This document shows positions 24,871-35,237 of a stretch of DNA of 64,000 nt, in pieces. This DNA is from Leptospirales bacterium. Lineage in GTDB: Bacteria > Spirochaetota > Leptospiria > Leptospirales > Leptonemataceae. Numbering within the stretch: the stretch's first letter is position 1; every line of letters begins with the position of its first letter. The stretch lies in NCBI GenBank assembly GCA_019694655.1, contig JAIBBN010000011.1, positions 1-64,000 on the forward strand, given 5' to 3'. The notes under the pieces are model-generated. The model worked only from the letters and a program-made list of their open reading frames with translations. It was not told where the DNA came from and did no database searches. The position numbers and the translations under genes were made by a program.

Positions 24871-26205
24871 CTAAGCATCGACGATTTGGCTCTCCGCCAC
24901 ATGAACTGCCAGGCGGCCCTCGGCCAGTAAGATCTCCAGCCGCTCGCCGGGCTGCGCCTGGCGAGCGCTACGAATCACCAGCTGGCGCTCATTTCTCACT
25001 ACAGCGTACCCCCTCTGCAAAGTCGCCAGGGGAGAAAAATTTTGCAGTCTCTCAGCTGCTATGGATAGTCGCTTGCTCTGATTTTGCAGCATACGCCCGC
25101 AGTAGGCCGGAAGTAACTGAAAAGGTTGCAGCTTCTCACGACGATCGCGCAAGAGCGTCGACATCCCGTCTCGAAGATCCCTGGCAGCGAGATCAAGACT
25201 CTGCATTCGATCAGCCAGCATGCTCTGCGGTTGGCGGAATATTCGCGATTGCAGCAAGCGATTCAAACGATCCTGTCCATTTCGCCGTCGATTGCGCAGC
25301 GCTACCTTCATACGCAGCGGCAGATCTTCAAGCTGGTCAAGCAGGGCTTCCAGCTCTGGGATCGCACGCTCCACGGCGGCGGACGGAGTTGCGGCGAATG
25401 CGTCGGCGGCGAGATCGCTGATAGGATGATCGATTTCATGACCGACGGCGGAGATGATAGGAATTTGGCAGCCAGCAAAGGCCCGGGCCACTTTCTCGGA
25501 ATTAAATGCCAGCAGGTCTTCAAAACTACCGCCGCCTCGACCGGCGATAATCAAGTCTACGCCAAGGGCAGGCGTCTGCAATGCTTCGATCGCCGCGACA
25601 ATGGAATCCTCGGCGCCATCGCCCTGCACAATGCAAGGGGCCAGCAGAATGTTGAGCGTAGGAAAGCGGGTACGTGCAACACGAATGATGTCTTGAATCG
25701 CTGCGCCAGTCGATGCAGTTGCGACGCCTAAAGTCAGCGGTAATTCGGGCAGCGCGCGCTTGCGCTTCGCCTGAAACAGGCCCTCCATTTCTAAACGCCG
25801 TCGCAGCTCTTCGATCTTCAATCTGAGTTCGCCTTCGCCGGCCGCAACCAGACGAACTACATTGAACTGATATTGCCCGCGAGGGGCATAGACCGAGACT
25901 GTGCCTTGCGCCAGTAACTTGGCGCCATTTTGCAGACGCAGGTGCTTGTGTCTCTGAGCCGCCGGCCGAAACAGCGTACAGCTTAAAGTAGATTGGGCAT
26001 CTTTGAGAGAAAAATAGACATGGCCGCTGCTATGCTGGTTGAGGTTAGCAATTTCGCCTTCGACCCAGATGTCGCGGAGTCCGAGGTCGGATTGCAATCG
26101 ATCGCGAACCCTCAGGTTGAATTCGCTGACGCTGAGCGCCGGAATTGAGCTGGCGCCGTCCGTTGCATCGCCTGTTGGAAGTCCGGCGGCGCCGGCGGGA
26201 TTCAT
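24871..26205 (-). CDS. xseA: Exodeoxyribonuclease VII large subunit
   Basis: XseA with XseB degrades single-stranded DNA in the cytoplasm. The 444 residues are the normal length. The N-terminal OB-fold holds WVEGEIANLNQHSSGHVYFSLKD, and the catalytic domain holds VATASTGAAIQDI, the glycine-rich DLIIAGRGGGSFEDL and SAVGHEIDHPISDLAAD. A coiled region and the RGYAVVRN tail follow. It overlaps the preceding small secreted protein by ATGA. No xseB follows; the next downstream gene is on the other strand. Confidence 0.95.
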   Translation of the reverse strand: MNPAGAAGLPTGDATDGASSIPALSVSEFNLRVRDRLQSDLGLRDIWVEGEIANLNQHSSGHVYFSLKDAQSTLSCTLFRPAAQRHKHLRLQNGAKLLAQGTVSVYAPRGQYQFNVVRLVAAGEGELRLKIEELRRRLEMEGLFQAKRKRALPELPLTLGVATASTGAAIQDIIRVARTRFPTLNILLAPCIVQGDGAEDSIVAAIEALQTPALGVDLIIAGRGGGSFEDLLAFNSEKVARAFAGCQIPIISAVGHEIDHPISDLAADAFAATPSAAVERAIPELEALLDQLEDLPLRMKVALRNRRRNGQDRLNRLLQSRIFRQPQSMLADRMQSLDLAARDLRDGMSTLLRDRREKLQPFQLLPAYCGRMLQNQSKRLSIAAERLQNFSPLATLQRGYAVVRNERQLVIRSARQAQPGERLEILLAEGRLAVHVAESQIVDA

Positions 26206-26645
26206 AACAGGGAAGCCTGTCGAATAAACAAAATGCCGCGTAAAGCAGAATCTTCGGTGAGAATCAGCGTGGCCAGTCGACGGGATGGGCTTTCCGCGAT
26301 CAGCAACGAACGCTTCGGCTCCAGGTGACTCTGAATGATCTGCCAGCCGGCCTCACTGAAGGCGTTCTGATAGTGCTTCAACGCCTCCGGCATTTCCAGC
26401 GTCATTTCGAACTCGGCAACGCCCTCGGCCGCACTCAAGTACGGTTCGCGGTTGTATACCGCGACTTGAATGATCCGCGCCTGCGGCGGGCGAAAGGCGC
26501 GAGGAAAGGCTTCTGGCAACTGCGCAGGATTCTTGTAAATAGCGTAGCCATCAAATAGCAAGACCCGATCATCCCGGTTACAATCGCTGAAAGCGACCAG
26601 CGTAGCCAACAGCACCGCCAGACCGATGAACATCCGCCGGATCAT
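26202..26645 (-). CDS. Small secreted protein, possibly a lipoprotein
   Basis: A 147-residue protein with an N-terminal hydrophobic segment (IGLAVLLATLVAF) followed by SDC, so a loose spirochaete-type lipobox is possible although Asp at -1 is unfavourable. The mature part has two alpha-beta units (RIIQVAVYNREPYLS... and TLILTEDSALRGILFI) separated by a helix. I do not recognise it. It is sandwiched between the XPB-N-like gene (one-base gap) and xseA (ATGA overlap), so it is cotranscribed with both. Confidence 0.7.
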   Translation of the reverse strand: MIRRMFIGLAVLLATLVAFSDCNRDDRVLLFDGYAIYKNPAQLPEAFPRAFRPPQARIIQVAVYNREPYLSAAEGVAEFEMTLEMPEALKHYQNAFSEAGWQIIQSHLEPKRSLLIAESPSRRLATLILTEDSALRGILFIRQASLL

Positions 26646-26646
26646 C

Positions 26647-28644
<1,998 letters not shown>

Positions 28645-28725
28645 GAAAACCAGAAAGCCGCGAAGAGACGGCGAAGGAATCCCGCCAGCTTTCAGGCGCT
28701 GGGCGGCCCTGTAAAACCCTTTTCA

Positions 28726-29562
28726 ATGTTGACCCGCCTCCTGATCTCTTTGTTTTACCTCTACACTGGCTGGTTTTTTGCCAATGAATCCTTGCGAACG
28801 CCCCTTTCTGGAACTCTCACTCAGGAGCTGGCGTGGCTATTGCTGGCAACAGGCGCTGGATTGGCGGCCCTGCACTGGCGGCTTGATCATCGTCTGATAC
28901 AAGCCGGGCGAGGGTATTTCCGGTGGCGTTGGCTTGAACGGCGCATAGTGGCGCTCTTGGCCGCTGCATTAGTTGCTTTTCACTTTCGGGACATGGCGCT
29001 GGAGCGAGTAGAAGTCAGCGGCGAAAGCATGGCGCCCGGTCTGCAAAGTGGCGACCGCATCTGGATTGAGAAGATCTCCAATGGCATCCATCTCCCCGAA
29101 CTATCCTTCCCCTTCGGCGCTCTTTCAGCGACCGGCAAGCTCCCGCGCTTCGGCTTACAACTCATGCGTCGAGGCGATGTTGTCGTTTTCCGCTATCCGG
29201 GGGCGGATGCCTTTGGCGCCACATTCTTCGTAAAGCGGATCGTCGCAATGCCAGGGGATCATTTCGAATTGCACGGCGAGGATATCTGGGTGAACGGGGT
29301 CCGTAGCTTCGAACCATCCATGATTCCATCCCGCAATATCCAGACATCGGCGATTCCCGCCGCAGCGCCCATCCGCCAGCCGCCGGCGGAGTTGTCCTTG
29401 CTTGCGCCGGTAGTCCGTGATTCAGCATTGTTTGGCATTGGCAATCGAGGCGTTGTGCCGCCGAATTGTGTTCTGGTTCTTGGCGACAACCGCCGCCATT
29501 CGAGGGACAGTCGTAGCATTGGATTTATTCCTGCGTTTTTTATTGTAGGTCGCACCTTCTGA
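28726..29562 (+). CDS. lepB: Signal peptidase I
   Basis: The inner-membrane enzyme that cuts signal peptides from secreted proteins, 278 residues from the ATG at 28726. The nucleophile S101 is in SGESMAPGL, and the general base K170 is in FFVKRIVAMPGDHF; GDNRRHSRDSRSIGF near the C-terminus is the family E box. Two to three membrane helices fill the first ~90 residues. The frame is open upstream to 27973 only as a shadow of the antisense gene. Its stop overlaps the next ATG (TGATG). Confidence 0.92.
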   Translation: MLTRLLISLFYLYTGWFFANESLRTPLSGTLTQELAWLLLATGAGLAALHWRLDHRLIQAGRGYFRWRWLERRIVALLAAALVAFHFRDMALERVEVSGESMAPGLQSGDRIWIEKISNGIHLPELSFPFGALSATGKLPRFGLQLMRRGDVVVFRYPGADAFGATFFVKRIVAMPGDHFELHGEDIWVNGVRSFEPSMIPSRNIQTSAIPAAAPIRQPPAELSLLAPVVRDSALFGIGNRGVVPPNCVLVLGDNRRHSRDSRSIGFIPAFFIVGRTF

Positions 29563-30560
29563 TGTTACGGATTAGCGTTTCTGCAGCACTTTGCATTCTG
29601 ATTTGCGCTTCGTTGCTCTCGAGTTGCGTGCGCTTTGAGTGCTCTGATTCCGATCCTGCTTGCAATGATCTGACTGCAGCGCTGCAGGCCTGGTGGCTGG
29701 CTTCCGAGGGTCGGCTGGTCGCCGCTCTGGGCAAGGCCGGTACGCCAAACGCAGGCGAACTCTGGCTGAAGGAACCAGGCGGAAACTGGGAGCTGGTGCA
29801 GAGCGCTCCTCAGTTGTTTCGAGACGTTGCCTATTTGAACGGACAGTATCTAGCCGTTACTCAACAAAATATCTATCGCTCGCTGGACGCGCGTAACTGG
29901 CAAATCCTGAGCCCACTCGATGAATTTCGCGGCCTCGCCTTCGGCAACGGAGTCTTCCTGGCAACCAGCACCGCTGGTCCCTGTCCCTACTATTCCAGTG
30001 ACGGCATCAACTGGACTCTCTCCGTATGCGGGCTATCGGACAAATATGTGGCGGCCTTCGACGGCGCAAAGCTGATGGCCATGGGTTGGCTGGACCCCAT
30101 CTATTCCGCAGATGGCATCAACTGGAATACCAGCTCTGGCGCCTGCAATGCGGATCAAACGGAATCGATGGCGGCCGCTGCCGGCCGCTTTGTCGGCGTA
30201 GGATCTACCGGAACGGTCTGCTATTCATCAGATGGCGGCGCCAATGCTACCGGCTATACGCATGCGCTACTGCTGAACGATATAGCATACCATCCGCTTA
30301 CGGCTCGGTTCTATGCCAGTGCGTTAGCGGGCGCGAACGGCGGTATACGTAGTTCGCCCGACGGCACAGCAGGCAGTTGGTCGGGCGACCTATCCGGCGG
30401 CAGCGCCGACTTCTATTCAATTCGCGCCGTCCGCGGCGCGCTCTATGCCGGCGGCCCCGATGGGACAATCTTTGTCTCAATCGACGGCGCCCATTGGAAC
30501 GGCTATCCAGGTCCGACGCGGCCGGGTTTTGTTACGTATGCAGTGATTGGACCTCCTTGA
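29562..30560 (+). CDS. Lipoprotein with Asp-box-like repeats, probable beta-propeller
   Basis: A 332-residue lipoprotein: hydrophobic N-terminus, then lipobox LLSSC at ~19-23. The mature part has about six copies of a short motif of the type S-x-D-G-x-x-W (for example YSSDGINW, YSADGINW, VSIDGAHW), spaced 35-50 residues apart. This matches Asp-box loops in sialidase-like beta-propellers, with no catalytic residues visible. It is translationally coupled to lepB. A ligand-binding surface protein is inferred. Confidence 0.78.
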   Translation: MLRISVSAALCILICASLLSSCVRFECSDSDPACNDLTAALQAWWLASEGRLVAALGKAGTPNAGELWLKEPGGNWELVQSAPQLFRDVAYLNGQYLAVTQQNIYRSLDARNWQILSPLDEFRGLAFGNGVFLATSTAGPCPYYSSDGINWTLSVCGLSDKYVAAFDGAKLMAMGWLDPIYSADGINWNTSSGACNADQTESMAAAAGRFVGVGSTGTVCYSSDGGANATGYTHALLLNDIAYHPLTARFYASALAGANGGIRSSPDGTAGSWSGDLSGGSADFYSIRAVRGALYAGGPDGTIFVSIDGAHWNGYPGPTRPGFVTYAVIGPP

Positions 30561-30586
30561 CTTCCCCAGCTGCAGGGGCGGGAAAC

Positions 30587-31816
30587 TCAGAACTTATTGA
30601 AATAGGCGGATTGCAAGATCGAGGGGCAAAGCGCGCCATTGGCATGGGGCCGGATAATGGGGACAACGGTTGCTGTATCGGGAACTCCATAAACCAGACC
30701 GTTGGGCGCCGAAATTGCGCCTACCAGCTGGCCGCCGCCTGGAAAGCCGGCAAGGCTGCCGACGTCGCCGCTACTTGTCAGCGGACTCAGAATCAACACT
30801 CGCGTTTCATTGTAGGGACCGGCAAAAATCCGTCCATCTGGCGCCAGCGCGCCGCCTACCCAGTTTGCACCGGTCACACCGGCAACGGAAATCGTTGTGA
30901 CATCATAAGTATTGGAGGACGGATCAATTACCAGCGGCGGAGCATCGCCAATCGGTATGCCATAAATCTTGCCGTCCGGTCCCAGCACGCCGCCTTCGCG
31001 CGGCCCGGCCGGAACTCCGGCGATGCTGCTTTGATCGCCGGTATTCGTTGCAGGATCGACAATCAAGACGTGCGTCTCAGCATAAGGAATCGCGTATATT
31101 TTGCCGTTGGGCGCGAGCACGCCGCCGCTGTATTTCGAAGCTGCGGCTAACACCGGAATAGTTGTTGAATCCGCAGTATTTGTGACAGGGTCGATGATCA
31201 ACACGCTGGCGGCCGTCTGCGGAAAGGCGTAGATCTTGCCATTGGGACCCAGCACTGCCCCGCGCCACTTGTTGCCTGCCAGGCCCAGGCCCGAGATTGT
31301 GGTGGTATCGGCGGTATTGGCCTCAGGATCAACGATCATCACGTTGTCGGCTGAGGAAGGAATAGCATAGATCTTGCCGTTGGGCGCCAGAACCCCGCCC
31401 CAGTACTTGTTTGCTCCGACGATTCCGGAAATGCTGGTCAGATCAATTGTATTGGTTGCAGGGTCGATGATCATCACGCTGGTTTCATTGCAGGGAATCA
31501 CATAGATCTTGCCATTTCGCGCCAGTACTGCCCCGCGCCACTTACAACCGCCTCCCGGCAGCCCGGTTATGGTTGTGAAATCCACAGTCGCACTGCCCGA
31601 GTTTCCGCGGCTGGCCTGCCATTGCAGTTCGCTGCGCAGGAAGGGCCAGGCATAGGGCTGCACCAATTCTCGCGAATTGAGATTGCAGGCGTTCAAACCA
31701 ATGAGCGAAAGCTCGGGCCTGAAATTGCTTTCAGTATCGTAACAGCCGAAGCTGGCAATCGACAACCATAGCCCTGCAGTTAGGATCCGGAGATGCACCT
31801 CAGGAAGGCGCCACAA
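30587..31816 (-). CDS. Lipoprotein with seven tandem repeats, predicted seven-bladed beta-propeller
   Basis: About 409 residues (TTG start at 31816; a GTG at 31798 is an alternative). A signal segment ends in SFGC, a possible lipobox. From ~residue 90 there are seven tandem repeats of 43-47 residues, each with the core GVLAPNGKIYAIP and then VLIIDPATNT-D-TTISG; the last copy is shortened. Such repeats build a seven-bladed propeller, as in SMP-30/NHL-like proteins. It lies tail-to-tail with the other propeller lipoprotein, 26 bases away. Its function is unknown. Confidence 0.82.
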   Translation of the reverse strand: MWRLPEVHLRILTAGLWLSIASFGCYDTESNFRPELSLIGLNACNLNSRELVQPYAWPFLRSELQWQASRGNSGSATVDFTTITGLPGGGCKWRGAVLARNGKIYVIPCNETSVMIIDPATNTIDLTSISGIVGANKYWGGVLAPNGKIYAIPSSADNVMIVDPEANTADTTTISGLGLAGNKWRGAVLGPNGKIYAFPQTAASVLIIDPVTNTADSTTIPVLAAASKYSGGVLAPNGKIYAIPYAETHVLIVDPATNTGDQSSIAGVPAGPREGGVLGPDGKIYGIPIGDAPPLVIDPSSNTYDVTTISVAGVTGANWVGGALAPDGRIFAGPYNETRVLILSPLTSSGDVGSLAGFPGGGQLVGAISAPNGLVYGVPDTATVVPIIRPHANGALCPSILQSAYFNKF

Positions 31817-31931
31817 GCGAGCGGACGGTCAAGCGATTGACTGCCGCCGCGGACCCTCCATTTTCGATTTGCCGGTCGCTTTTCTTGTGGTACGGCGACG
31901 AGCGCCTGTTACGCTAGGTCCTCTGGCTGCC

Positions 31932-33773
31932 ATGCAATCAGGCCGTAAACGATTGATCTTGCTGGCGGCAGTAGTTACTGTCGGCTTTGTCATTATTCTG
32001 GCGCGTGCGTTTTACCTCGCCTTTGGGCGAGGCGATGGGCAGGACGGCGCGCAGGGCGAAATCTTGCGCGGACCGATTGTGGATCGCCGTGGTTTTACCC
32101 TGGCGCTGACTGAAGAGGCCAGTGCAATTGGCATCGCTCCAGGCGAAGTTAGCGACGCTGAGTTTGTCGCCGAGACCCTTGCCCGTCGATTGCAGATGTC
32201 CCCGGAGGAAATTCTGCAACGCATTTATGTAAATAAGGAGCGCAGTTTCTTCTTGTTGAAGCGTCAGGTGGACGACCTTGCCGCCGACCAGATTGTAGAA
32301 TTGCATCTGCCGGGCGTCCACCGGCAGCGCGAACACCGCCGTGTCTATCCCGGCGGTTCGCTTGCCAGCAACTTGCTGGGTTTCGTAGGTCGCGACCAGG
32401 AGGCCGCCCTGGCTGGCATCGAACGCGACTACAATCTGACCCTCACCGCCGCAGCGCGCAGCGGCGATACGCGCGCGCCGACCTTGCGTTTGACCATTGA
32501 CGCTCTGGTCCAGCACCGCCTGGAAATCGAGCTGGCTGAGGCCTTTGAACGCTCCGGCGCCAAGCGGGCCGCCGGTTTGATCATGAATGTGCAGACCGGG
32601 GAAATCCTGGCGATGGCAAGCATGCCGAACTTCGATCCCAACGAATACTACAAGAGTAATGCATACCAGCGGGGCAATTGGAATATTCGACTCAACTATG
32701 AGCCCGGATCCACGGTGAAAGCCTTGATGGCTGGCATCTTGCTAAGCGAACGCGCCGTACGCCCGGAGGAGCGATTTTTCTGCCCCGGCGAAATCAAGTT
32801 CTACAATTCCGTTGTCCGCTGTCGCGCTGGCGGCCGCATGATTGCACATGGCAATCTTACGCTCCGCGAAATCATTCAGCACTCCTGCAACGTCGGCATT
32901 ATCAAAGCCATGCAGCGCATTCGTCCGGAACGACTCTACCGCTATCTGACACAACTCGATCTCGGCGTAAAGACAGGCATCCTGCCATCGGGGTCGGGAG
33001 AAACCAGCGGCTATTTTCCGGACTATGCCAACTGGACGCCTTCCACATCGTACTACATGCCCATCGGCCAGGGCTTTAGCGTCACTCCGATCCAGTTGCT
33101 TCGAGCAATGTCCTCCCTTGCTAACGGCGGTCGACTCGTGCAGCCACGTTTGTTATCTTCAATCAGCGCCCCGGACGGCAGCATGGTGGAGCGCAGCGAG
33201 CCAGAATCAACCAGTGCGCCGTTCAGCGCGGAGGTCGGTCGCGCGGTAATTGATATGATGCGCGGCGTAGTTCGCAACGGCACCGGGAGGGCCGCAGCTG
33301 TTCCCGGACTGGATGTAGCAGGAAAAACAGGCACCGGTGAAAAGTCGAGTTCGCAGGGGTATCTTGATACTTACGTTGCCTCCTTTATTGGTTTTTTCCC
33401 GGCAAACGCGCCACGCTTCGGAGCGCTGATACTATTCGATGAGCCGCGCGGTCAGGATAGCGGCGGATCGCTGGCCGCTCCGGTTTTTGCGCGGGTCATC
33501 GCTCAGAGCCGCGAGGCTCTCGAACAGGCCGATCGGGTCTACTCGCCGGGATCGTTACGGCCTTTGCCGGCGCATCCGCCGCGGATCAATCCGGATATCC
33601 TCTACGATTTACGCGGCCTCTCTGCTCGAGATGCCCTCAACATCATTTCCTCCTACTACCGTATTCCAGTGGAGGTGCACGGTTCTGGCTATGTGTACGG
33701 CCAATCGCCTGCCCCGGGCGTCCGCATCCGCGGCATTCAGAAAATCGTGCTCTATTTGCAGGAATTGCACTGA
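31932..33773 (+). CDS. Class B penicillin-binding protein (FtsI/PBP2-like) with a PASTA domain
   Basis: A cell-wall transpeptidase, 613 residues from the ATG at 31932 (a TTG at 31869 is in frame). One membrane helix (~7-30) and a PBP dimerisation domain precede the transpeptidase domain, with active-site S260-x2-K263 (STVK), S318-C-N320 and K465-T-G467. A single PASTA domain fills ~557-612. It is outside the dcw cluster, so it may be a second PBP or a displaced ftsI. The neighbours are unrelated. Confidence 0.9.
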   Translation: MQSGRKRLILLAAVVTVGFVIILARAFYLAFGRGDGQDGAQGEILRGPIVDRRGFTLALTEEASAIGIAPGEVSDAEFVAETLARRLQMSPEEILQRIYVNKERSFFLLKRQVDDLAADQIVELHLPGVHRQREHRRVYPGGSLASNLLGFVGRDQEAALAGIERDYNLTLTAAARSGDTRAPTLRLTIDALVQHRLEIELAEAFERSGAKRAAGLIMNVQTGEILAMASMPNFDPNEYYKSNAYQRGNWNIRLNYEPGSTVKALMAGILLSERAVRPEERFFCPGEIKFYNSVVRCRAGGRMIAHGNLTLREIIQHSCNVGIIKAMQRIRPERLYRYLTQLDLGVKTGILPSGSGETSGYFPDYANWTPSTSYYMPIGQGFSVTPIQLLRAMSSLANGGRLVQPRLLSSISAPDGSMVERSEPESTSAPFSAEVGRAVIDMMRGVVRNGTGRAAAVPGLDVAGKTGTGEKSSSQGYLDTYVASFIGFFPANAPRFGALILFDEPRGQDSGGSLAAPVFARVIAQSREALEQADRVYSPGSLRPLPAHPPRINPDILYDLRGLSARDALNIISSYYRIPVEVHGSGYVYGQSPAPGVRIRGIQKIVLYLQELH

Positions 33774-33802
33774 ACCTCGAGGTTCGCAGCGCAGAGGGCG
33801 GT

Positions 33803-34870
33803 TCAGAACCAGCGTCGATAGCGCATGAACGCAAGCAGGCCGAGGGCAGCGCCGCCCATCAAAGCCCACGCAAAGAGATATCCATAGCGCCAGCTGAGTT
33901 CCGGCATGAAGTGGAAATTCATTCCATAAACGCCGGCGATAAAGGTCAGCGGAATGAAGATAGTCGAAATGACTGTAAGCGTACGCATGATTTCATTGGT
34001 GCGATTGCCCACGCTGGATAGGTAGAGATCCTGCATCGAAGTCAGCATATCACGATAGGTTTCGATGGTCTCCATTACGTGGAGCACATGGTCATAGACA
34101 TCGCGGAGAAAGGGACGGAGCTCCGCTTCAAAATGATTAGAATCGCCGTGGTAGAGCGCCGATAGCGTTTCCCGCAATGGCCAGATCCATTTGCGTATGT
34201 ACATCACCAGCCTTTTAAAGTGCGCCAGTCGCTGCAACGCTCTTGGCGTGGGGCGATCGACCAGTATGTCTTCCAGCGAGTCCAACTCCTCGCCCACCGC
34301 CTCGAGCAGCCCAAAGTATCGATCCACCACGCTATCGAGCAACAAGTACGCTGCCAGTGAAGCGCTGAATGCTTGTCTTCTTTCCTGCCAGGCGACTAAC
34401 TTACGCCTGACGACCTCGAACAAGTCGTCATCTCGATTTTCCTGAAACGAGATAGCAAAAGTATCGCCGACGATTAAGGAAACCTGTTCGGCCTCAAGCG
34501 TGGTTCGTTCGCGGTTATAGTGCAGGAGCTTAACTACGAGATAAGTGCAGTTATGGTATTCCTCGAACTTGACTCGCTGTTCGACGTTCAGAGTGTCTTC
34601 CAGCAGCAAGGGATGTAGCTGAAAATGGGCTCCAACGGCTTCGGCAACGGCTGGCGACGGCGAGCCATCGACGTCCATCCAGATTGGCGCGCCGGGCCGG
34701 CAGTCGGCCAGGGCGCTGCGGATATCTTCATGGTCACGCAGGCGCAATTGTTCGCCCAGCAATTCCATGACCCGAATTGCTACTCCCCCGTGGTCCGAAG
34801 ACCCGAGCGCGACCAGGGCGCCCGGCGGCAGACCGTTCTTACTTTGACGTTTGGATCGCAGGCGCCTCAT
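33803..34870 (-). CDS. corA: CorA-family magnesium/cobalt channel
   Basis: CorA forms a pentameric Mg2+ channel in the inner membrane. The 355-residue product has the cytoplasmic alpha/beta domain, a long stalk helix (the YHGDSNHFEAELRPFLRDVYDHV region) and two C-terminal membrane helices with the GMN filter in VYGMNFHFMPEL. AAGGAGG seven bases before the ATG is a strong ribosome-binding site. A CsoR-type operator lies 15-31 bases upstream of this ATG, so the gene may respond to the divergent repressor. Confidence 0.93.
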   Translation of the reverse strand: MRRLRSKRQSKNGLPPGALVALGSSDHGGVAIRVMELLGEQLRLRDHEDIRSALADCRPGAPIWMDVDGSPSPAVAEAVGAHFQLHPLLLEDTLNVEQRVKFEEYHNCTYLVVKLLHYNRERTTLEAEQVSLIVGDTFAISFQENRDDDLFEVVRRKLVAWQERRQAFSASLAAYLLLDSVVDRYFGLLEAVGEELDSLEDILVDRPTPRALQRLAHFKRLVMYIRKWIWPLRETLSALYHGDSNHFEAELRPFLRDVYDHVLHVMETIETYRDMLTSMQDLYLSSVGNRTNEIMRTLTVISTIFIPLTFIAGVYGMNFHFMPELSWRYGYLFAWALMGGAALGLLAFMRYRRWF

Positions 34871-34885
34871 GGACCGGCCTCCTTA

Positions 34886-34901
34886 ATACTATACGGGGTA
34901 T
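34886..34901. promoter_or_regulatory. CsoR-type operator, site A (corA/csoR intergenic)
   Basis: ATACT-N6-GGTAT, the same 5-6-5 geometry as the sites at 39983 and 40086, with one mismatch to ATACC. It lies between corA and csoR, 44 bases before the chosen csoR ATG and 15 bases before the corA ATG. It overlaps an in-frame upstream ATG (34900), which is one reason that ATG is not used as the csoR start. Autoregulation of csoR is the expected use. Confidence 0.65.
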
Positions 34902-34944
34902 GCAAAGCCTTGACGGTTTCTGTTCCGGCGCCTTCCATGGAACC

Positions 34945-35202
34945 ATGGAACCTACGGAATTGATCCATCGATTGAACCGAATCCAGGGACAAATCGAGGC
35001 TATCAAACGAAGCCTGCAAAGCGAAAAGACGGACGACTGCCGCAAAAACATTTTGCTGGTGAAGGCCGCGACCAATGCGCTTAAGAAGTTCGGCAATGCC
35101 TATGTGGAAGCGCACCTTGATCAGTGCGTGGCGAATAAGACCAGCGCCCGCCAGATCGAAAAGGAACTCCGGTCGATCATTGCATCGGCCTTTGCAATGT
35201 AA
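34945..35202 (+). CDS. csoR: CsoR/RcnR-family metal-responsive repressor with the Cu(I) ligand set
   Basis: An 85-residue all-helical DNA-binding protein (DUF156), the usual size from the ATG at 34945. The family helix HRLNRIQGQIEAIKRSLQ is followed by C32, H57 and C61. These have exactly the spacing (25 and 4) of the Cys-His-Cys copper ligands of Mycobacterium CsoR (36, 61, 65). Copper binding would release the operator. Persulfide sensing (CstR) is the alternative, but CstR lacks the His. It is adjacent to three matching operators. Confidence 0.88.
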   Translation: MEPTELIHRLNRIQGQIEAIKRSLQSEKTDDCRKNILLVKAATNALKKFGNAYVEAHLDQCVANKTSARQIEKELRSIIASAFAM

Positions 35203-35237
35203 AGCGGCGTCTTGTTCGGTTCTCCGCGCCGGGCAAG

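Noticed and set aside
30377-31150. 257-codon plus-strand frame
   Set aside because: Spans the ends of the two propeller lipoproteins in another frame and reverse strand; both real genes show repeats or signals.
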